64,000 nt of DNA from Muribaculaceae bacterium (GCA_016290325.1 JAEETL010000002.1:62001-126000); one strand, 5' to 3'; shown: positions 1 to 8,360, counted from the stretch's first letter. Program-made: numbers and translations. Notes: generated by a model not told the origin, from the sequence alone.

Positions 1-1
1 G

Positions 2-1633
2 CGTAACCGCTCGTTTACCTCACGAGCAATCCACAAGCTTGTGGTTGGCCTATTGAGCACCCCAGCCGTGGAGCATATCGAGGAGACATTGCCTCCCGAA
101 CTGATACAGCGTTACCGCCTCATGCCGCTGGCCGAGTCGTTGCGCAACATTCACTTGCCTGCCGACCAGCGCGCTTTGCAACGGGCACAGCTGAGGCTCA
201 AGTTTGAGGAGTTGTTTTTCCTGGAACTGAACATTTTGCACTATATCAAGGGGAGCAGCCGCCGGTTGGTGGGCCATGTCTTCAGCCAGGTGGGCGCCTA
301 TTTCAACGGTTTTTATCACAATGTGCTCCAGTTCCCGCTCACGGGGGCTCAAAAGCGGGTCATCCGCGAGATGCGCCACGATATGGGCAGCGGCAAGCAG
401 ATGAACCGCCTGCTGCAAGGCGATGTGGGTAGTGGTAAGACGGTTGTGGCGTTCATGACCGCGCTTATTGCCCTAGACAACGGCTATCAGGCCTGTATCA
501 TGGCTCCTACCGAGATTTTGGCGGGACAGCATCTTGAGACCATCAAACCGCTTGCCGACGCCATCGGCGTTAAGGTGGCGCTCTTGACGGGCTCGACCCG
601 CAAAAAACAGCGCACTGCCATCCACGAGGCGCTGATGAGCGGTGAGTTGCAGATTCTTATCGGCACCCATGCTCTCATCGAGGATACGGTGCAGTTCCGC
701 AACTTGGGTCTGGCCATCATCGATGAGCAGCACCGCTTTGGCGTGGCGCAACGTGCCCGCTTGTGGAGCAAGAACCGTATCGCGCCGCCCCATGTGCTGG
801 TGATGACGGCAACCCCCATTCCGCGCACGTTGGCGATGACGGTCTATGGTGACCTCGATGTGTCGGTCATAGACGAACTGCCGCCGGGCCGCAAGCCTGT
901 CACGACAGTGTTGCGCCATGAGCCCGACCGCTTCAAGATGTATCAGTTTGTAGGCTCGCAGTTGAGGCAGGGGCACCAGGCTTATATCGTCTATCCCCTC
1001 ATCGAGGAGAACGAGAAACTTGACCTGCATGCGTTGGAACAGGGCTATGAACAGGTGTGTGACGTCTTCCCGCACTATAACGTGGCGATGGTTCACGGGC
1101 GCATGAAACCCGCTGAGAAAGACTATCAGATGAATCTATTCGCGTCAGGACAGGCCCATATCCTCGTGGCGACCACGGTTATCGAGGTGGGCGTGAACGT
1201 ACCCAATGCCTCGGTCATGGTCATCGAGGATGCCGAGCGTTTTGGCCTATCGCAACTGCACCAGTTACGCGGCAGGGTGGGGCGCGGCGCTGACCAAAGC
1301 TATTGCATCCTCATGGCGCGTAGTGACCTGGGTCGTGACACGCGGCATCGCCTGCAGGTGATGACCCAGACCAACGACGGTTTCGTTGTGGCCGAGGAGG
1401 ACATGAAACTGCGCGGACCAGGTGACATGGAAGGCACCCAGCAGAGCGGCATCGCCTTTAACCTGCACATCGCTAATCTCGCTCAGGACGGCCAGATTAT
1501 CCAGATGGCGCGTAATGCCGCCGAGGACTATCTGAGGGAGGATCCCAAACTGGAATCCCCCTGGGGGCGCAGGATGGCCGCACACCTGCGCGACCTCTTT
1601 GACAAGCAAGCCAATTGGGGCCTGATTTCCTAA
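2..1633 (+). CDS. recG: ATP-dependent DNA helicase RecG, 3' part (5' end outside window)
   Basis: RecG remodels stalled replication forks and Holliday junctions with its superfamily 2 helicase motor. The frame is open from the first bases, so the gene begins before the window; about 544 of roughly 700 residues are visible. The fragment starts inside the wedge-domain region (NRSFTSRAIHK, then the TLPPEL stretch). It then shows Walker A GDVGSGKT (codons near 421-444), the DEQHRFG Walker B box, the TATPIPRTL motif III, the HGRM and VATTVIEVGVNVPNA motifs and the QLRGRVGRG motif VI. The GTG at 41 is internal and is not a real start. The C-terminal RecG region is complete. The order and spacing of motifs distinguish it from PriA and Mfd. 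Confidence 0.95.
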   Translation, partial: RNRSFTSRAIHKLVVGLLSTPAVEHIEETLPPELIQRYRLMPLAESLRNIHLPADQRALQRAQLRLKFEELFFLELNILHYIKGSSRRLVGHVFSQVGAYFNGFYHNVLQFPLTGAQKRVIREMRHDMGSGKQMNRLLQGDVGSGKTVVAFMTALIALDNGYQACIMAPTEILAGQHLETIKPLADAIGVKVALLTGSTRKKQRTAIHEALMSGELQILIGTHALIEDTVQFRNLGLAIIDEQHRFGVAQRARLWSKNRIAPPHVLVMTATPIPRTLAMTVYGDLDVSVIDELPPGRKPVTTVLRHEPDRFKMYQFVGSQLRQGHQAYIVYPLIEENEKLDLHALEQGYEQVCDVFPHYNVAMVHGRMKPAEKDYQMNLFASGQAHILVATTVIEVGVNVPNASVMVIEDAERFGLSQLHQLRGRVGRGADQSYCILMARSDLGRDTRHRLQVMTQTNDGFVVAEEDMKLRGPGDMEGTQQSGIAFNLHIANLAQDGQIIQMARNAAEDYLREDPKLESPWGRRMAAHLRDLFDKQANWGLIS

Positions 1634-1787
1634 AAATCACACTGCAAATTTCGGATTTTGAACTGTTTGCATTTGTGAATTTTTTATTCAGTTGAGAAAC
1701 AGATATTTAACTCGCTCTGTTTAGGAAAGGAAACCAAACTTTACACTTTTTAGCAGTCTAAATGCCCCCCCTTCCAAAATAAATGCA

Positions 1788-1795
1788 TACATTTG
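1788..1795 (+). promoter_or_regulatory. -7 promoter box for the M23 peptidase gene
   Basis: TACATTTG matches the Bacteroides-type -7 consensus TAnnTTTG and lies about 40 nt before the ATG at 1836. The 202-bp gap after recG otherwise shows only AT-rich sequence and a short C-run. Confidence 0.6.
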
Positions 1796-1835
1796 TGCGT
1801 TCTTAAAAACAAATAGTCTTAGAAAATAACCCGAA

Positions 1836-2870
1836 ATGAATATAAAAAGTATATTTTTCGCCTTGACGGCGATGACCCTTTTTGCGCTTGGCACATCGGC
1901 TCAGAATGTGCAATCCGCTTCGAGCTTTAGCAAGAAGCACAGCGACCTCCTCGCTAAGCAGAGCCGAGTGAAGGACCAGATTCAGGTCAAGGAAGCCCAA
2001 AAATATGCAGCAGATCTTTATGAGGAGTGCGAACCCGAGCCCGATATTTACACCGAGGGTTGGGACAGCGACCTCGTGAATTGCTATAAGGATGCCAATG
2101 TGCCTAACTCTAAGGTGCTTGACGTTCGCCACTATGTGATGCCCATCAAGGGTAACTATGTGACTTCCCACTATGGCTATCGTCCCCAGTTTGGACGCAC
2201 CCACAAGGGTGTTGACCTGCGTTCAGCCATTGGCGACACCGTTTATTCGGCATTCTCGGGCCGCGTGCGCTTGACCCGCTTTGACCGTGGCGGTTATGGT
2301 TTCTATGTGATCGTGCGTCACGAGAACGGCTTGGAGACCATTTATGGCCACTTGTCACGTTTCCTTGTGAAGCCCGACCAGTATGTGAAGGCCGGCCAGC
2401 CCATCGCGCTGAGCGGTAACACGGGCCGCAGCACGGGTCCCCACCTGCACTTCGAGACCCGTTTCATGGGTTATGCCATCAATCCTGAGGCTATCTTCGA
2501 CTTTGGTAACCGTTGCACCCATACCGATAGCTACACTTTCTCCAAGAGCACTTATACCAAGGCGCGTGACTATGCTCCCAGCAAGCGCTATGCCGCCGCT
2601 AAGAAGAGCGTGAAAGCCGAGGAAAAAGATGCTGTTGCTGACAAGAACAAAAAGAACAACAAGAAAGAGAAGGAGCAGCAGGTAACCGCAAGCACCAAGA
2701 AATCCACCAAGGAAAGCCGCGAAGAGAGCCGCTCGACACACAAGGTGCGCGAGGGCGAGAACCTGACCAAGATTGCCGCTCAGAACGGCTTGACGGTGGC
2801 TCAACTTAAGAAAATGAATGGTCTGACTGACGACAACGTCCAGATCGGCAAGGTGCTCCGCGTGAAGTAA
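1836..2870 (+). CDS. Secreted M23 family peptidoglycan endopeptidase with C-terminal LysM
   Basis: Predicted to cut peptide cross-links in peptidoglycan in the periplasm. Residues 1-22 form a signal peptide (ending GTSA). The M23/LytM domain spans about residues 98-222, with zinc ligands in HKGVD (H123, D127) and HLHFE (H203, H205), so all catalytic residues are present. A lysine/glutamate-rich low-complexity linker (about 235-300) follows, then a single LysM peptidoglycan-binding module (about 302-344, starting THKVREGENL). The start is the ATG at 1836, about 40 nt after a -7 box, and a strong hairpin terminator follows, so it is monocistronic. This M23-then-LysM order is common in Bacteroidota wall hydrolases. 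Whether it is an active hydrolase or an amidase activator is not known, but the intact ligands favour activity. Confidence 0.9.
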   Translation: MNIKSIFFALTAMTLFALGTSAQNVQSASSFSKKHSDLLAKQSRVKDQIQVKEAQKYAADLYEECEPEPDIYTEGWDSDLVNCYKDANVPNSKVLDVRHYVMPIKGNYVTSHYGYRPQFGRTHKGVDLRSAIGDTVYSAFSGRVRLTRFDRGGYGFYVIVRHENGLETIYGHLSRFLVKPDQYVKAGQPIALSGNTGRSTGPHLHFETRFMGYAINPEAIFDFGNRCTHTDSYTFSKSTYTKARDYAPSKRYAAAKKSVKAEEKDAVADKNKKNNKKEKEQQVTASTKKSTKESREESRSTHKVREGENLTKIAAQNGLTVAQLKKMNGLTDDNVQIGKVLRVK

Positions 2871-2897
2871 TAGCGGGAGCCCTGTTCTAAAATACAG

Positions 2898-2936
2898 AAT
2901 GCTCCGAGGCCTCATGGGCCCCGGAGCATTTTCTTT
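2898..2936 (+). terminator. Intrinsic terminator after the M23 peptidase gene
   Basis: Nine-base arms AATGCTCCG (2898-2906) and CGGAGCATT (2922-2930) are followed by a T-rich run. It also lies between this gene and the oppositely oriented gene ending at 2948. Confidence 0.85.
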
Positions 2937-2947
2937 CATGTCACTTC

Positions 2948-3496
2948 TCAGGGCTTTTCGTTGCCCATCAGGTATCGGTAAACGGCTGTGAACTGCCGCC
3001 TGAATTTGTCTTGGAATTTATCCAGCTTGCGGTCGAAGGTGAAATCGTCGGTCTGAGCTGAGATTTTGGTCACACGGTTGCGTGTGATGCGTTGGATGTC
3101 ATAGGTGGACAAGGGATAGTGGCAAGTGGTGTAATAGACGTTACGGGCCTTGAAATGGCGTTTTGCGATATCACTGCGCGAGAGGTCGCGGTCGGTGGTG
3201 ACGATAACCCTGTCGCCGCCACGCAGCACCAGCGTCAGGCTGTCGCCCTGGGACACGTGCAGCAGTCCCTCGTCATAGGTGACCTCGAGCATGAATGTCA
3301 CCAGGCCCTCGGGATTGGCTGTAGCTGCCACAGCAAAGGTGGCCGAATGGAAGAAGTCGTCGTACATCACCTCTTGCCTCGAGCGCAAATATCGCGTGCC
3401 GTCACCCGTGAAATGGTCCACGCTCACTTGGCTCATGGCTGGCGCTATCCACGCCAGCAGCACGGCTGCGATTGATATGGCTCTCTTGCCTCTCAT
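2948..3496 (-). CDS. Secreted protein of unknown function, 182 aa
   Basis: Not recognised as a named family. Residues 1-22 are a clear signal peptide (MRGKRAISIAAVLLAWIAPAMSQ), so the product is exported. The body is a mostly beta-type sequence with an alternating polar/hydrophobic pattern and a basic C-terminal helix rich in K, D, R and F (KLDKFQDKFRR). The N-terminus and the compact size suggest a small periplasmic protein. The start codon at 3496 is preceded by a -7 promoter box only 4 nt away, so the mRNA is probably leaderless (see the promoter entry). It converges on the M23 peptidase gene. Confidence is in the gene, not in any function. Confidence 0.75.
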   Translation of the reverse strand: MRGKRAISIAAVLLAWIAPAMSQVSVDHFTGDGTRYLRSRQEVMYDDFFHSATFAVAATANPEGLVTFMLEVTYDEGLLHVSQGDSLTLVLRGGDRVIVTTDRDLSRSDIAKRHFKARNVYYTTCHYPLSTYDIQRITRNRVTKISAQTDDFTFDRKLDKFQDKFRRQFTAVYRYLMGNEKP

Positions 3497-3500
3497 GCCG

Positions 3501-3508
3501 CAAAATTA
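3501..3508 (-). promoter_or_regulatory. -7 promoter box 4 nt before a start codon (leaderless candidate)
   Basis: On the minus strand TAATTTTG is followed by CGGC and then the ATG at 3496. If initiation occurs at the usual distance from this box, the transcript begins at or within 1-2 nt of the start codon. Confidence 0.6.
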
Positions 3509-3584
3509 CCAAAAAAACCGATTTTAGGCGGGATTTGGGCTTTAAAACCGAATGTCAAGGCCAAAATGCTGTTGGCGCGGGTAT

Positions 3585-3616
3585 AAAAAAGGGCAGAACT
3601 CATCAAGAGCCGCCCC
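3585..3616 (-). terminator. Probable terminator of the deoxynucleoside kinase operon
   Basis: Read on the minus strand, GGGC (3615-3612) and GCCC (3594-3591) close an interrupted stem that is followed by six Ts (3590-3585). The internal loops make it weaker than the other terminators in the window. A second small hairpin (GCACTC/GAGTGC, 3622-3647) lies just upstream. Confidence 0.45.
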
Positions 3617-3697
3617 GTCAAGCACTCGCTCAATGCTAAGGGAGTGCGTGACACCATTGCATCTCAAGTGTCAAAGCCTTAAATTAGGCATTAATTG

Positions 3698-4330
3698 TTA
3701 TCGTTGCTGGTTGAATGGAGAGAAGATGCCAAACAAGTTGGTATCGATTTTGTCACACACAAGTTGAAAATCCTCAGGACTGTCGCCAAATTTCACCTCA
3801 TCGCCATTGATGATGACCAGGTTGCCCTTGTAGCCGGCGATCCATTCCTCGTAGCGCTTGTTCAATCCCTCAAGGTAGTCCAGTCGCATGGTCTGCTCAT
3901 AGTCACGGCCGCGTTTTTGGATCTGCTGCACCAGGTTGGGGATGGTGGAGCGGATGTAGATCATCAGGTCTGGCATCTTTACCAGCGACATCATCAGGTC
4001 AAACAGGTCGCGGTAGTTGTTGAAGTCGCGGTCGCTCATCAGCCCTTGTCCGTGAAGATTGGGGGCGAAGATGCATGCGTCCTCATAGATGGTTCGGTCC
4101 TGGATGATGTCGATGTCACTCTGTGAGATCTCAACCACTTCCTTGAAGCGCTTGTTCAGGAAATAAACCTGCAGGTTGAATGACCAGCGTGACATGTCGG
4201 CATAGAAATCCTCAAGATAGGGGTTGTTGTCCACAGGCTCAAACCGTGGGCTCCATCCGTAATGCTTGGCGAGCAGCTTGGTCAAAGTGGTTTTGCCGCT
4301 GCCGATATTTCCTGCTACTGCTATGTGCAT
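3698..4330 (-). CDS. Deoxynucleoside kinase (second of a tandem pair)
   Basis: Phosphorylates deoxyribonucleosides (dA/dG-type salvage) in the cytoplasm, using ATP. Length, 210 aa, is usual for the dNK/dGK family. The P-loop GNIGSGKT is at residues 7-14. A DR-containing motif (QDRTIYEDACIF, about residues 82-93) sits where the ERS-type motif of dNKs binds substrate, and a lid-region RxRGRDYEQ-like segment (KRGRDYEQTMRLDYL) is present. It is 42 bp downstream of a paralogue (4373-4999) with the same motifs and is presumably co-transcribed with it. Tandem dNK pairs with divided substrate preference, or heterodimers, are known from lactobacilli. Substrate specificity of each copy cannot be read here. 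Confidence 0.87.
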   Translation of the reverse strand: MHIAVAGNIGSGKTTLTKLLAKHYGWSPRFEPVDNNPYLEDFYADMSRWSFNLQVYFLNKRFKEVVEISQSDIDIIQDRTIYEDACIFAPNLHGQGLMSDRDFNNYRDLFDLMMSLVKMPDLMIYIRSTIPNLVQQIQKRGRDYEQTMRLDYLEGLNKRYEEWIAGYKGNLVIINGDEVKFGDSPEDFQLVCDKIDTNLFGIFSPFNQQR

Positions 4331-4372
4331 ATCTATTTTAGTTTTAGGTTGTTATTGTCAGAAGTATAAAGT

Positions 4373-4999
4373 TCAGTCCAACGGGCCGAAGAGGCCAAAC
4401 ATCATCTTGTCAATCCTGTCGACGATGCTGGCAAAGTCCTCAGGATTGTTCTTATAGTCCATGTCGTCCACGTCGATAACGAGTTTGCGACCCTGATAGG
4501 TGTTCATGACAAACTCCTCATAACGCTCGTTGAGGTTCGACAGGTATTTCAATGGGATCGTCTGCTCGTAGTCGCGCCCGCGCTTGCGGATATTGTCCAC
4601 CAGGTGGGGAACGCTGGAGCGCAGGTAAATCATCAGGTCGGGCAAGTGGACAATCGTCATCATCTGTTCAAAGAGCTCCATGTAGGTCTCAAAGTCCCTG
4701 TCATCCATGTTGCCCATGTCGTGATTGTTGGCGGTGAAGATATACACGCCCTCAAAGATGCTGCGGTCCTGGATGATGGTCTTGTCGCTGGCGTTGATGC
4801 TCATAATGTCCTTGAAACGCTGCTTCAGGAAGAACACCTCGAGGGCAAACGACCATCGCTTGATGTCCTTGTAGTAGTCGTTTAAGTAAGGGTTATCCAC
4901 CACCGGCTCCATGAAAGGCTCCCAGCCGTAATGCTTGGCAAGCATCTCGGCCAGTGTGGATTTACCGCTCCCGATATTTCCTGCTATAACGATGTGCAC
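4373..4999 (-). CDS. Deoxynucleoside kinase (first of a tandem pair)
   Basis: A 208-residue paralogue of the adjacent kinase. P-loop GNIGSGKS is at residues 7-14, followed by LAEMLAKHYGWEPFMEP. The substrate-binding motif QDRSIFEGVYIF and the RKRGRDYEQTIPL lid segment are present, so it looks catalytically complete. It salvages deoxynucleosides to dNMPs in the cytoplasm. A -7 box (5032-5039) about 35 nt upstream probably drives both kinase genes. The two proteins differ most in the region after the P-loop and at the C-terminus, which fits divergence in substrate choice after duplication. Annotators often name this family dGK/dAK; no finer call is supported. Confidence 0.87.
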   Translation of the reverse strand: MHIVIAGNIGSGKSTLAEMLAKHYGWEPFMEPVVDNPYLNDYYKDIKRWSFALEVFFLKQRFKDIMSINASDKTIIQDRSIFEGVYIFTANNHDMGNMDDRDFETYMELFEQMMTIVHLPDLMIYLRSSVPHLVDNIRKRGRDYEQTIPLKYLSNLNERYEEFVMNTYQGRKLVIDVDDMDYKNNPEDFASIVDRIDKMMFGLFGPLD

Positions 5000-5031
5000 G
5001 ATACTTTGTCGTTAGGTTGTTTTACAAACCA

Positions 5032-5039
5032 CAAAGTTA
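5032..5039 (-). promoter_or_regulatory. -7 promoter box of the kinase operon
   Basis: TAACTTTG on the minus strand, 32 nt before the ATG at 4999, matches TAnnTTTG. Confidence 0.55.
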
Positions 5040-5166
5040 GGGATATTCCCCTTGATAGCTATCATGGTCGATAAGAAAGTTATTAACATCTTTTTCTCCT
5101 GTAGACAATGATTAAAAAATTAGTAACTATTCACTATTTACTGTGCGCTATTAACCAAAAAAGCCT

Positions 5167-5174
5167 TACCTTTG
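5167..5174 (+). promoter_or_regulatory. -7 promoter box for the flavin reductase-like gene
   Basis: TACCTTTG followed by CA; the ATG at 5204 is 29 nt downstream. Together with the divergent kinase promoter it accounts for the 5000-5203 gap. Confidence 0.6.
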
Positions 5175-5203
5175 CACCAAATTGAGATTCGAGCGTTTAG
5201 AGC

Positions 5204-5782
5204 ATGAAACAGAACTGGAGGCCTGGAACCATGATTTACCCGCTCCCGGCGATGCTGGTGAGTTGTGGAGCCTCGCCCGAGGAATATAATCTCTTCACTG
5301 CCGCTTGGGTAGGGACCATCTGTTCCGACCCAGCTATGTGTTATGTCTCCATCAGGCCCGAGCGCCTTAGCCACAGTATTGTGGAGCGCAACATGGCCTT
5401 CACGCTCAACCTCACCAACCGCGACTTGGCGCGTGCCACCGACTGGTGTGGTGTTCGCTCGGGACGCGACTTTGACAAGTGGCGTGAGATGGGTCTCACC
5501 GCCGTCAAGGGCGAGACGGTGGCTGCCCCCTATATCGAGGAGGCTCCCGTGAGCATCGAGTGCCGCGTGCGCGACATCATGCGCCTGGGCACCCACGACA
5601 TGTTCATCGCCGAGGTGATGAACGTCATCGCCGATGACCGTTACATCGATCCCGCGACGGGCGCCCTCGACCTCAAGGCCGCCGACCTGATCACCTACTG
5701 CCACGGCCATTACTACGCGCTGGGCGAGGAGTTGGGCCACTTTGGCTGGTCAGTCCGCAAGAAACCGAAAACAAAAGACTAA
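5204..5782 (+). CDS. Flavin reductase-like domain protein (FMN-binding split barrel)
   Basis: A 192-residue cytoplasmic protein of the flavin reductase-like family, which binds FMN and reduces it or uses it for reduction of small substrates. The sequence shows the family's N-terminal core (AAWVGTICSDPAMCYVSIRPERLSHS region), where the flavin phosphate is bound, followed by a central NLTNRDLARA segment and a C-terminal GHYYALGEELGHFGWS tail. Members in Bacteroidota are often encoded beside unrelated housekeeping genes, as here upstream of glyA. The physiological substrate is unknown. A palindrome (5805-5826) follows the stop and may limit read-through into glyA. Confidence 0.8.
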   Translation: MKQNWRPGTMIYPLPAMLVSCGASPEEYNLFTAAWVGTICSDPAMCYVSIRPERLSHSIVERNMAFTLNLTNRDLARATDWCGVRSGRDFDKWREMGLTAVKGETVAAPYIEEAPVSIECRVRDIMRLGTHDMFIAEVMNVIADDRYIDPATGALDLKAADLITYCHGHYYALGEELGHFGWSVRKKPKTKD

Positions 5783-5804
5783 ATAACTTTAATACTAACA
5801 ACTC

Positions 5805-5826
5805 GAGACGCAAGATTTTGCTTCTC
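5805..5826 (+). repeat. Palindromic GAGACGCAA element, copy 1
   Basis: GAGACGCAA (5805-5813) and TTGCTTCTC (5818-5826) form a stem with one mismatch. It nearly matches the element at 7177-7198, so the two copies bracket glyA. It has no T-run on either side and so is less terminator-like than copy 2. Confidence 0.6.
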
Positions 5827-5851
5827 TACAAAAACTAAAAACTAAAAATCA

Positions 5852-7132
5852 ATGGAACGAGACAAAGTGATTTTTGACATCATCGAGCGTGAACATCAGC
5901 GTCAGCAACACGGCATTGAGCTCATCGCTAGTGAGAACTTCGTGAGTGATCAGGTTATGCAGGCCATGGGCAGCTGCCTGACCAACAAGTATGCCGAGGG
6001 TTATCCTGGCCACCGCTACTATGGCGGCTGCCAGTGTGTTGACGAGAGCGAGAACGTCGCTATCGACCGTCTGAAACAGATCTTCGATGCCGAGTATGTT
6101 AACGTACAGCCCCACTCGGGTGCTCAGGCTAACATGGCCGTCTTCATGGCTTGCCTCAAGCCCGGCGATAAGTTTATGGGTCTGAACCTGGCTCATGGCG
6201 GCCACCTCTCACACGGTAGCCCCGTTAACTTCTCGGGTTTGATGTTCCAAGCTTGTGAATATAACGTGACCCCCGACACCAACCTGGTGGACTATGACCA
6301 GATGGAAGAGGTGGCACAGCGCGAGCGTCCCAAGTTGATCGTTGGTGGTGCTAGCGCCTATAGCCGCGAGTGGGACTACGAGCGCATGCGCAAGATTGCC
6401 GACAGTGTGGGCGCATTGCTCATGATCGACATGGCACACCCCGCCGGCCTTATCGCCGCTGGCCTGTTGAACAACCCCTTGAAATATGCCCACATCGTTA
6501 CCAGCACCACCCACAAGACCCTGCGCGGTCCCCGTGGCGGTATCATCCTGCTGGGTAAGGACTTTGACAACCCCTGGGGCAAGACCACCAAGAAGGGTGT
6601 CATCCGCAAGATGTCGTCGCTGCTCGACAGCGCCGTCTTCCCCGGCGTTCAGGGCGGTCCCCTCGAGCACGTGATTGCCGCTAAGGCTGTCGCCTTTGGC
6701 GAGATCCTCCAACCCTCGTTCAAGGACTACGCTATCCAGGTGCGCACCAATGCCGCTGCCATGGCCCAGGCCCTCATCGACAAGGGTTACAAGATCTGCT
6801 CGGGCGGTACCGACAACCACTGCATGCTGGTTGACCTGCGCACCAAGTATCCCGAGTTGACAGGTAAGGTAGCCGAGGCTGCCCTCGTTGCTGCTGACAT
6901 CACCGTCAACAAGAACATGGTTCCCTTCGACGATCGCAGCGCTTTCCAGACCAGCGGTCTGCGTCTGGGTACTCCCGCCATCACCACCCGTGGCCTCAAG
7001 GAGGACAAGATGGGCGACATCGTCGAGCTCATCGACACCGTTCTCCGCGCTCCCGAGGACGAGGCTGTTATCGCAGCTGTTCGCGGCAAGGTTAACGAGA
7101 TGATGAAAGATTATCCTATGTTCGCTTGGTAA
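5852..7132 (+). CDS. glyA: Serine hydroxymethyltransferase
   Basis: PLP enzyme converting serine plus tetrahydrofolate to glycine plus 5,10-methylene-THF, the main source of one-carbon units; cytoplasmic. Length 426 aa is normal for bacterial GlyA. The PLP lysine is K222 in [13 protein letters not shown]. Other family features are the N-terminal [18 protein letters not shown], the [11 protein letters not shown] segment, DMAHPAGL and the C-terminal [13 protein letters not shown]. The leader is A-rich with no Shine-Dalgarno. A strong terminator follows. Functionally it links with folD (22600-23478), which uses its product. Confidence 0.97.
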   Translation: MERDKVIFDIIEREHQRQQHGIELIASENFVSDQVMQAMGSCLTNKYAEGYPGHRYYGGCQCVDESENVAIDRLKQIFDAEYVNVQPHSGAQANMAVFMACLKPGDKFMGLNLAHGGHLSHGSPVNFSGLMFQACEYNVTPDTNLVDYDQMEEVAQRERPKLIVGGASAYSREWDYERMRKIADSVGALLMIDMAHPAGLIAAGLLNNPLKYAHIVTSTTHKTLRGPRGGIILLGKDFDNPWGKTTKKGVIRKMSSLLDSAVFPGVQGGPLEHVIAAKAVAFGEILQPSFKDYAIQVRTNAAAMAQALIDKGYKICSGGTDNHCMLVDLRTKYPELTGKVAEAALVAADITVNKNMVPFDDRSAFQTSGLRLGTPAITTRGLKEDKMGDIVELIDTVLRAPEDEAVIAAVRGKVNEMMKDYPMFAW

Positions 7133-7175
7133 TCCCAACCCCCTTAGCCTCACGCTAAGAGGCTCAAAGAAATGT

Positions 7176-7205
7176 AGAGACGCAATATTTTGCGTCTCTT
7201 TTTTT
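7176..7205 (+). terminator. Intrinsic terminator after glyA (palindromic element copy 2)
   Basis: A perfect stem (GAGACGCAA at 7177-7185, TTGCGTCTC at 7190-7198) with a four-base loop is followed by seven Ts. It is the same palindromic sequence family as at 5805-5826. Confidence 0.9.
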
Positions 7206-7212
7206 GTCCAAC

Positions 7213-7229
7213 TGCGAGCGTAGCGAGCA
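7213..7229 (+). repeat. GCTCGC-type inverted repeat, left copy
   Basis: TGCGAGCGTAGCGAGCA is, in reverse complement, identical but for one base to 8206-8222. The two copies flank the broken BspA-like gene. Confidence 0.55.
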
Positions 7230-7348
7230 TCGTTGTGGGTGTCATTATAATTATTGTAAATTTCTATGTTATCCCTTCTGATTTTGCATTATTTTACGTA
7301 TTTTTTGCGGCACATAAACATTATTAATCAACAACAGCCTAACTTATT

Positions 7349-8205
7349 ATGAATAAAACACTACTTTTCAGACTGGTCGTTCTGGTGACGGCTATGCCCA
7401 CATCGATGGTGGCGCGGGCAACCCGGGCTACTTCACCGAACTGAAAGAGGCCTATGCCTGCTACACACCTGAAAACACTACGCTGACGTTCTACTACAAC
7501 GGCCTGCGCATTGGTCGCCCTGGCAGGACCTACGACATGAACGAGGGAGAGTACGATACCGGTTGGGACATTGATAATACCAACCACGAGGTGACCAAGG
7601 TGGTCTTTGACCCCTCGTTTGCTGATGCCCGCCCGACGACAACCTGGGGTTGGTTTTACAGAATGTGGAATCTTGAATCCATCCAGGGCTTGACTTATCT
7701 GAACACCAGTGAGGTGACCATTATGGCTTTCATGTTCGATAGTTGTTATAAATTGACGAGCCTTGATTTGAGCAGTTTCAACACGTCTCAGGTCTATGAG
7801 ATACGACACATGTTTATCGACTGCAATAACCTGCGGACCATCTATGTGGGCGATGGCTGGATGACGGCTTCCATGCGCTACACTTGGGACATGTTCAAGA
7901 ATTGTACCAGCCTGGTGGGCGGTAAGGGTACCACCTACGACGCCAACCATGTGGACAAGGATTACGCCCACCTCGACGGCGGCCCCGACAACCCGGGCTA
8001 CTTCACCGACAAGAATGCCAGCCTGCGTGGTGACGTGAATGGCGATAACGATGTGACAATTGCCGACGTGACGGCCCTGATCGACCTGCTGCTGGGCGGC
8101 GGCACCGTTAACAACCCTTCAGCCGACTGCAACACTGATGGCAGCGTCACCATCAACGACGTGACCGTCCTCATCGACTACCTGCTCAGCGGCCAATGGC
8201 CCTGA
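7349..8205 (+). pseudogene. Broken BspA-like (DUF285 repeat) surface protein with dockerin tail
   Basis: An ATG at 7349 begins a signal-peptide-like frame (MNKTLLFRLVVLVTA) that ends at TGA 7442-7444. The rest of the gene is in a different frame, open from 7357 to 8205. That frame first carries the end of a repeat (GYAHIDGGAGNPGYFTE, 7390-7440), nearly the same as the end of the later repeat (DYAHLDGGPDNPGYFTD, 7960-8010). So the gene appears to have lost its first repeat and most of the N-terminal region by deletion, leaving a frame change near 7385-7390. The surviving part has DUF285 leucine-rich-like repeats (FDSCYKLTSLDLSSFNTS) and a C-terminal double dockerin-like module (RGDVNGDNDVTIADVTALID). 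An internal ATG at 7537 could still give a 222-residue product without a signal peptide. Assembly collapse of repeats is the main alternative. Confidence 0.75.
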
Positions 8206-8222
8206 TGCTCGCTGCGCTCGCA
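8206..8222 (+). repeat. GCTCGC-type inverted repeat, right copy
   Basis: TGCTCGCTGCGCTCGCA directly follows the stop codon of the pseudogene and is the inverted partner of 7213-7229 with one mismatch. Confidence 0.55.
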
Positions 8223-8252
8223 GGTTAAAGGTTAAAGATTAAAGGTTAATGA

Positions 8253-8291
8253 GCATCCGCATTCCGTTTTGTCGGGGTGCGGATCTCTCTT
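8253..8291 (+). terminator. Hairpin after the BspA-like pseudogene
   Basis: ATCCGCA (8255-8261) pairs with TGCGGAT (8278-8284), followed by CTCTCTTT. It is a moderate terminator candidate. Upstream, 8223-8250 is a GGTTAAA-type near-repeat and 8319-8334 is a 16-base perfect palindrome (TGCTCGCTAGCGAGCA). Confidence 0.5.
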
Positions 8292-8360
8292 TAACCCCTA
8301 ACCATTAACCCTATTAACTGCTCGCTAGCGAGCAAATTTTGTGGTGTCGGCAATTATTAC

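Noticed and set aside
6209-7153. 314-residue open frame on the minus strand across glyA
   Set aside because: It is the mirror of a confident GlyA gene with strong motifs and has no recognisable protein features; GC-biased codon use makes such shadows common.
8223-8310. GGTTAAA-type repeats as a CRISPR or telomere-like array
   Set aside because: Only a few imperfect copies without regular spacers; similar TTAAC-rich pieces occur at many intergenic sites.
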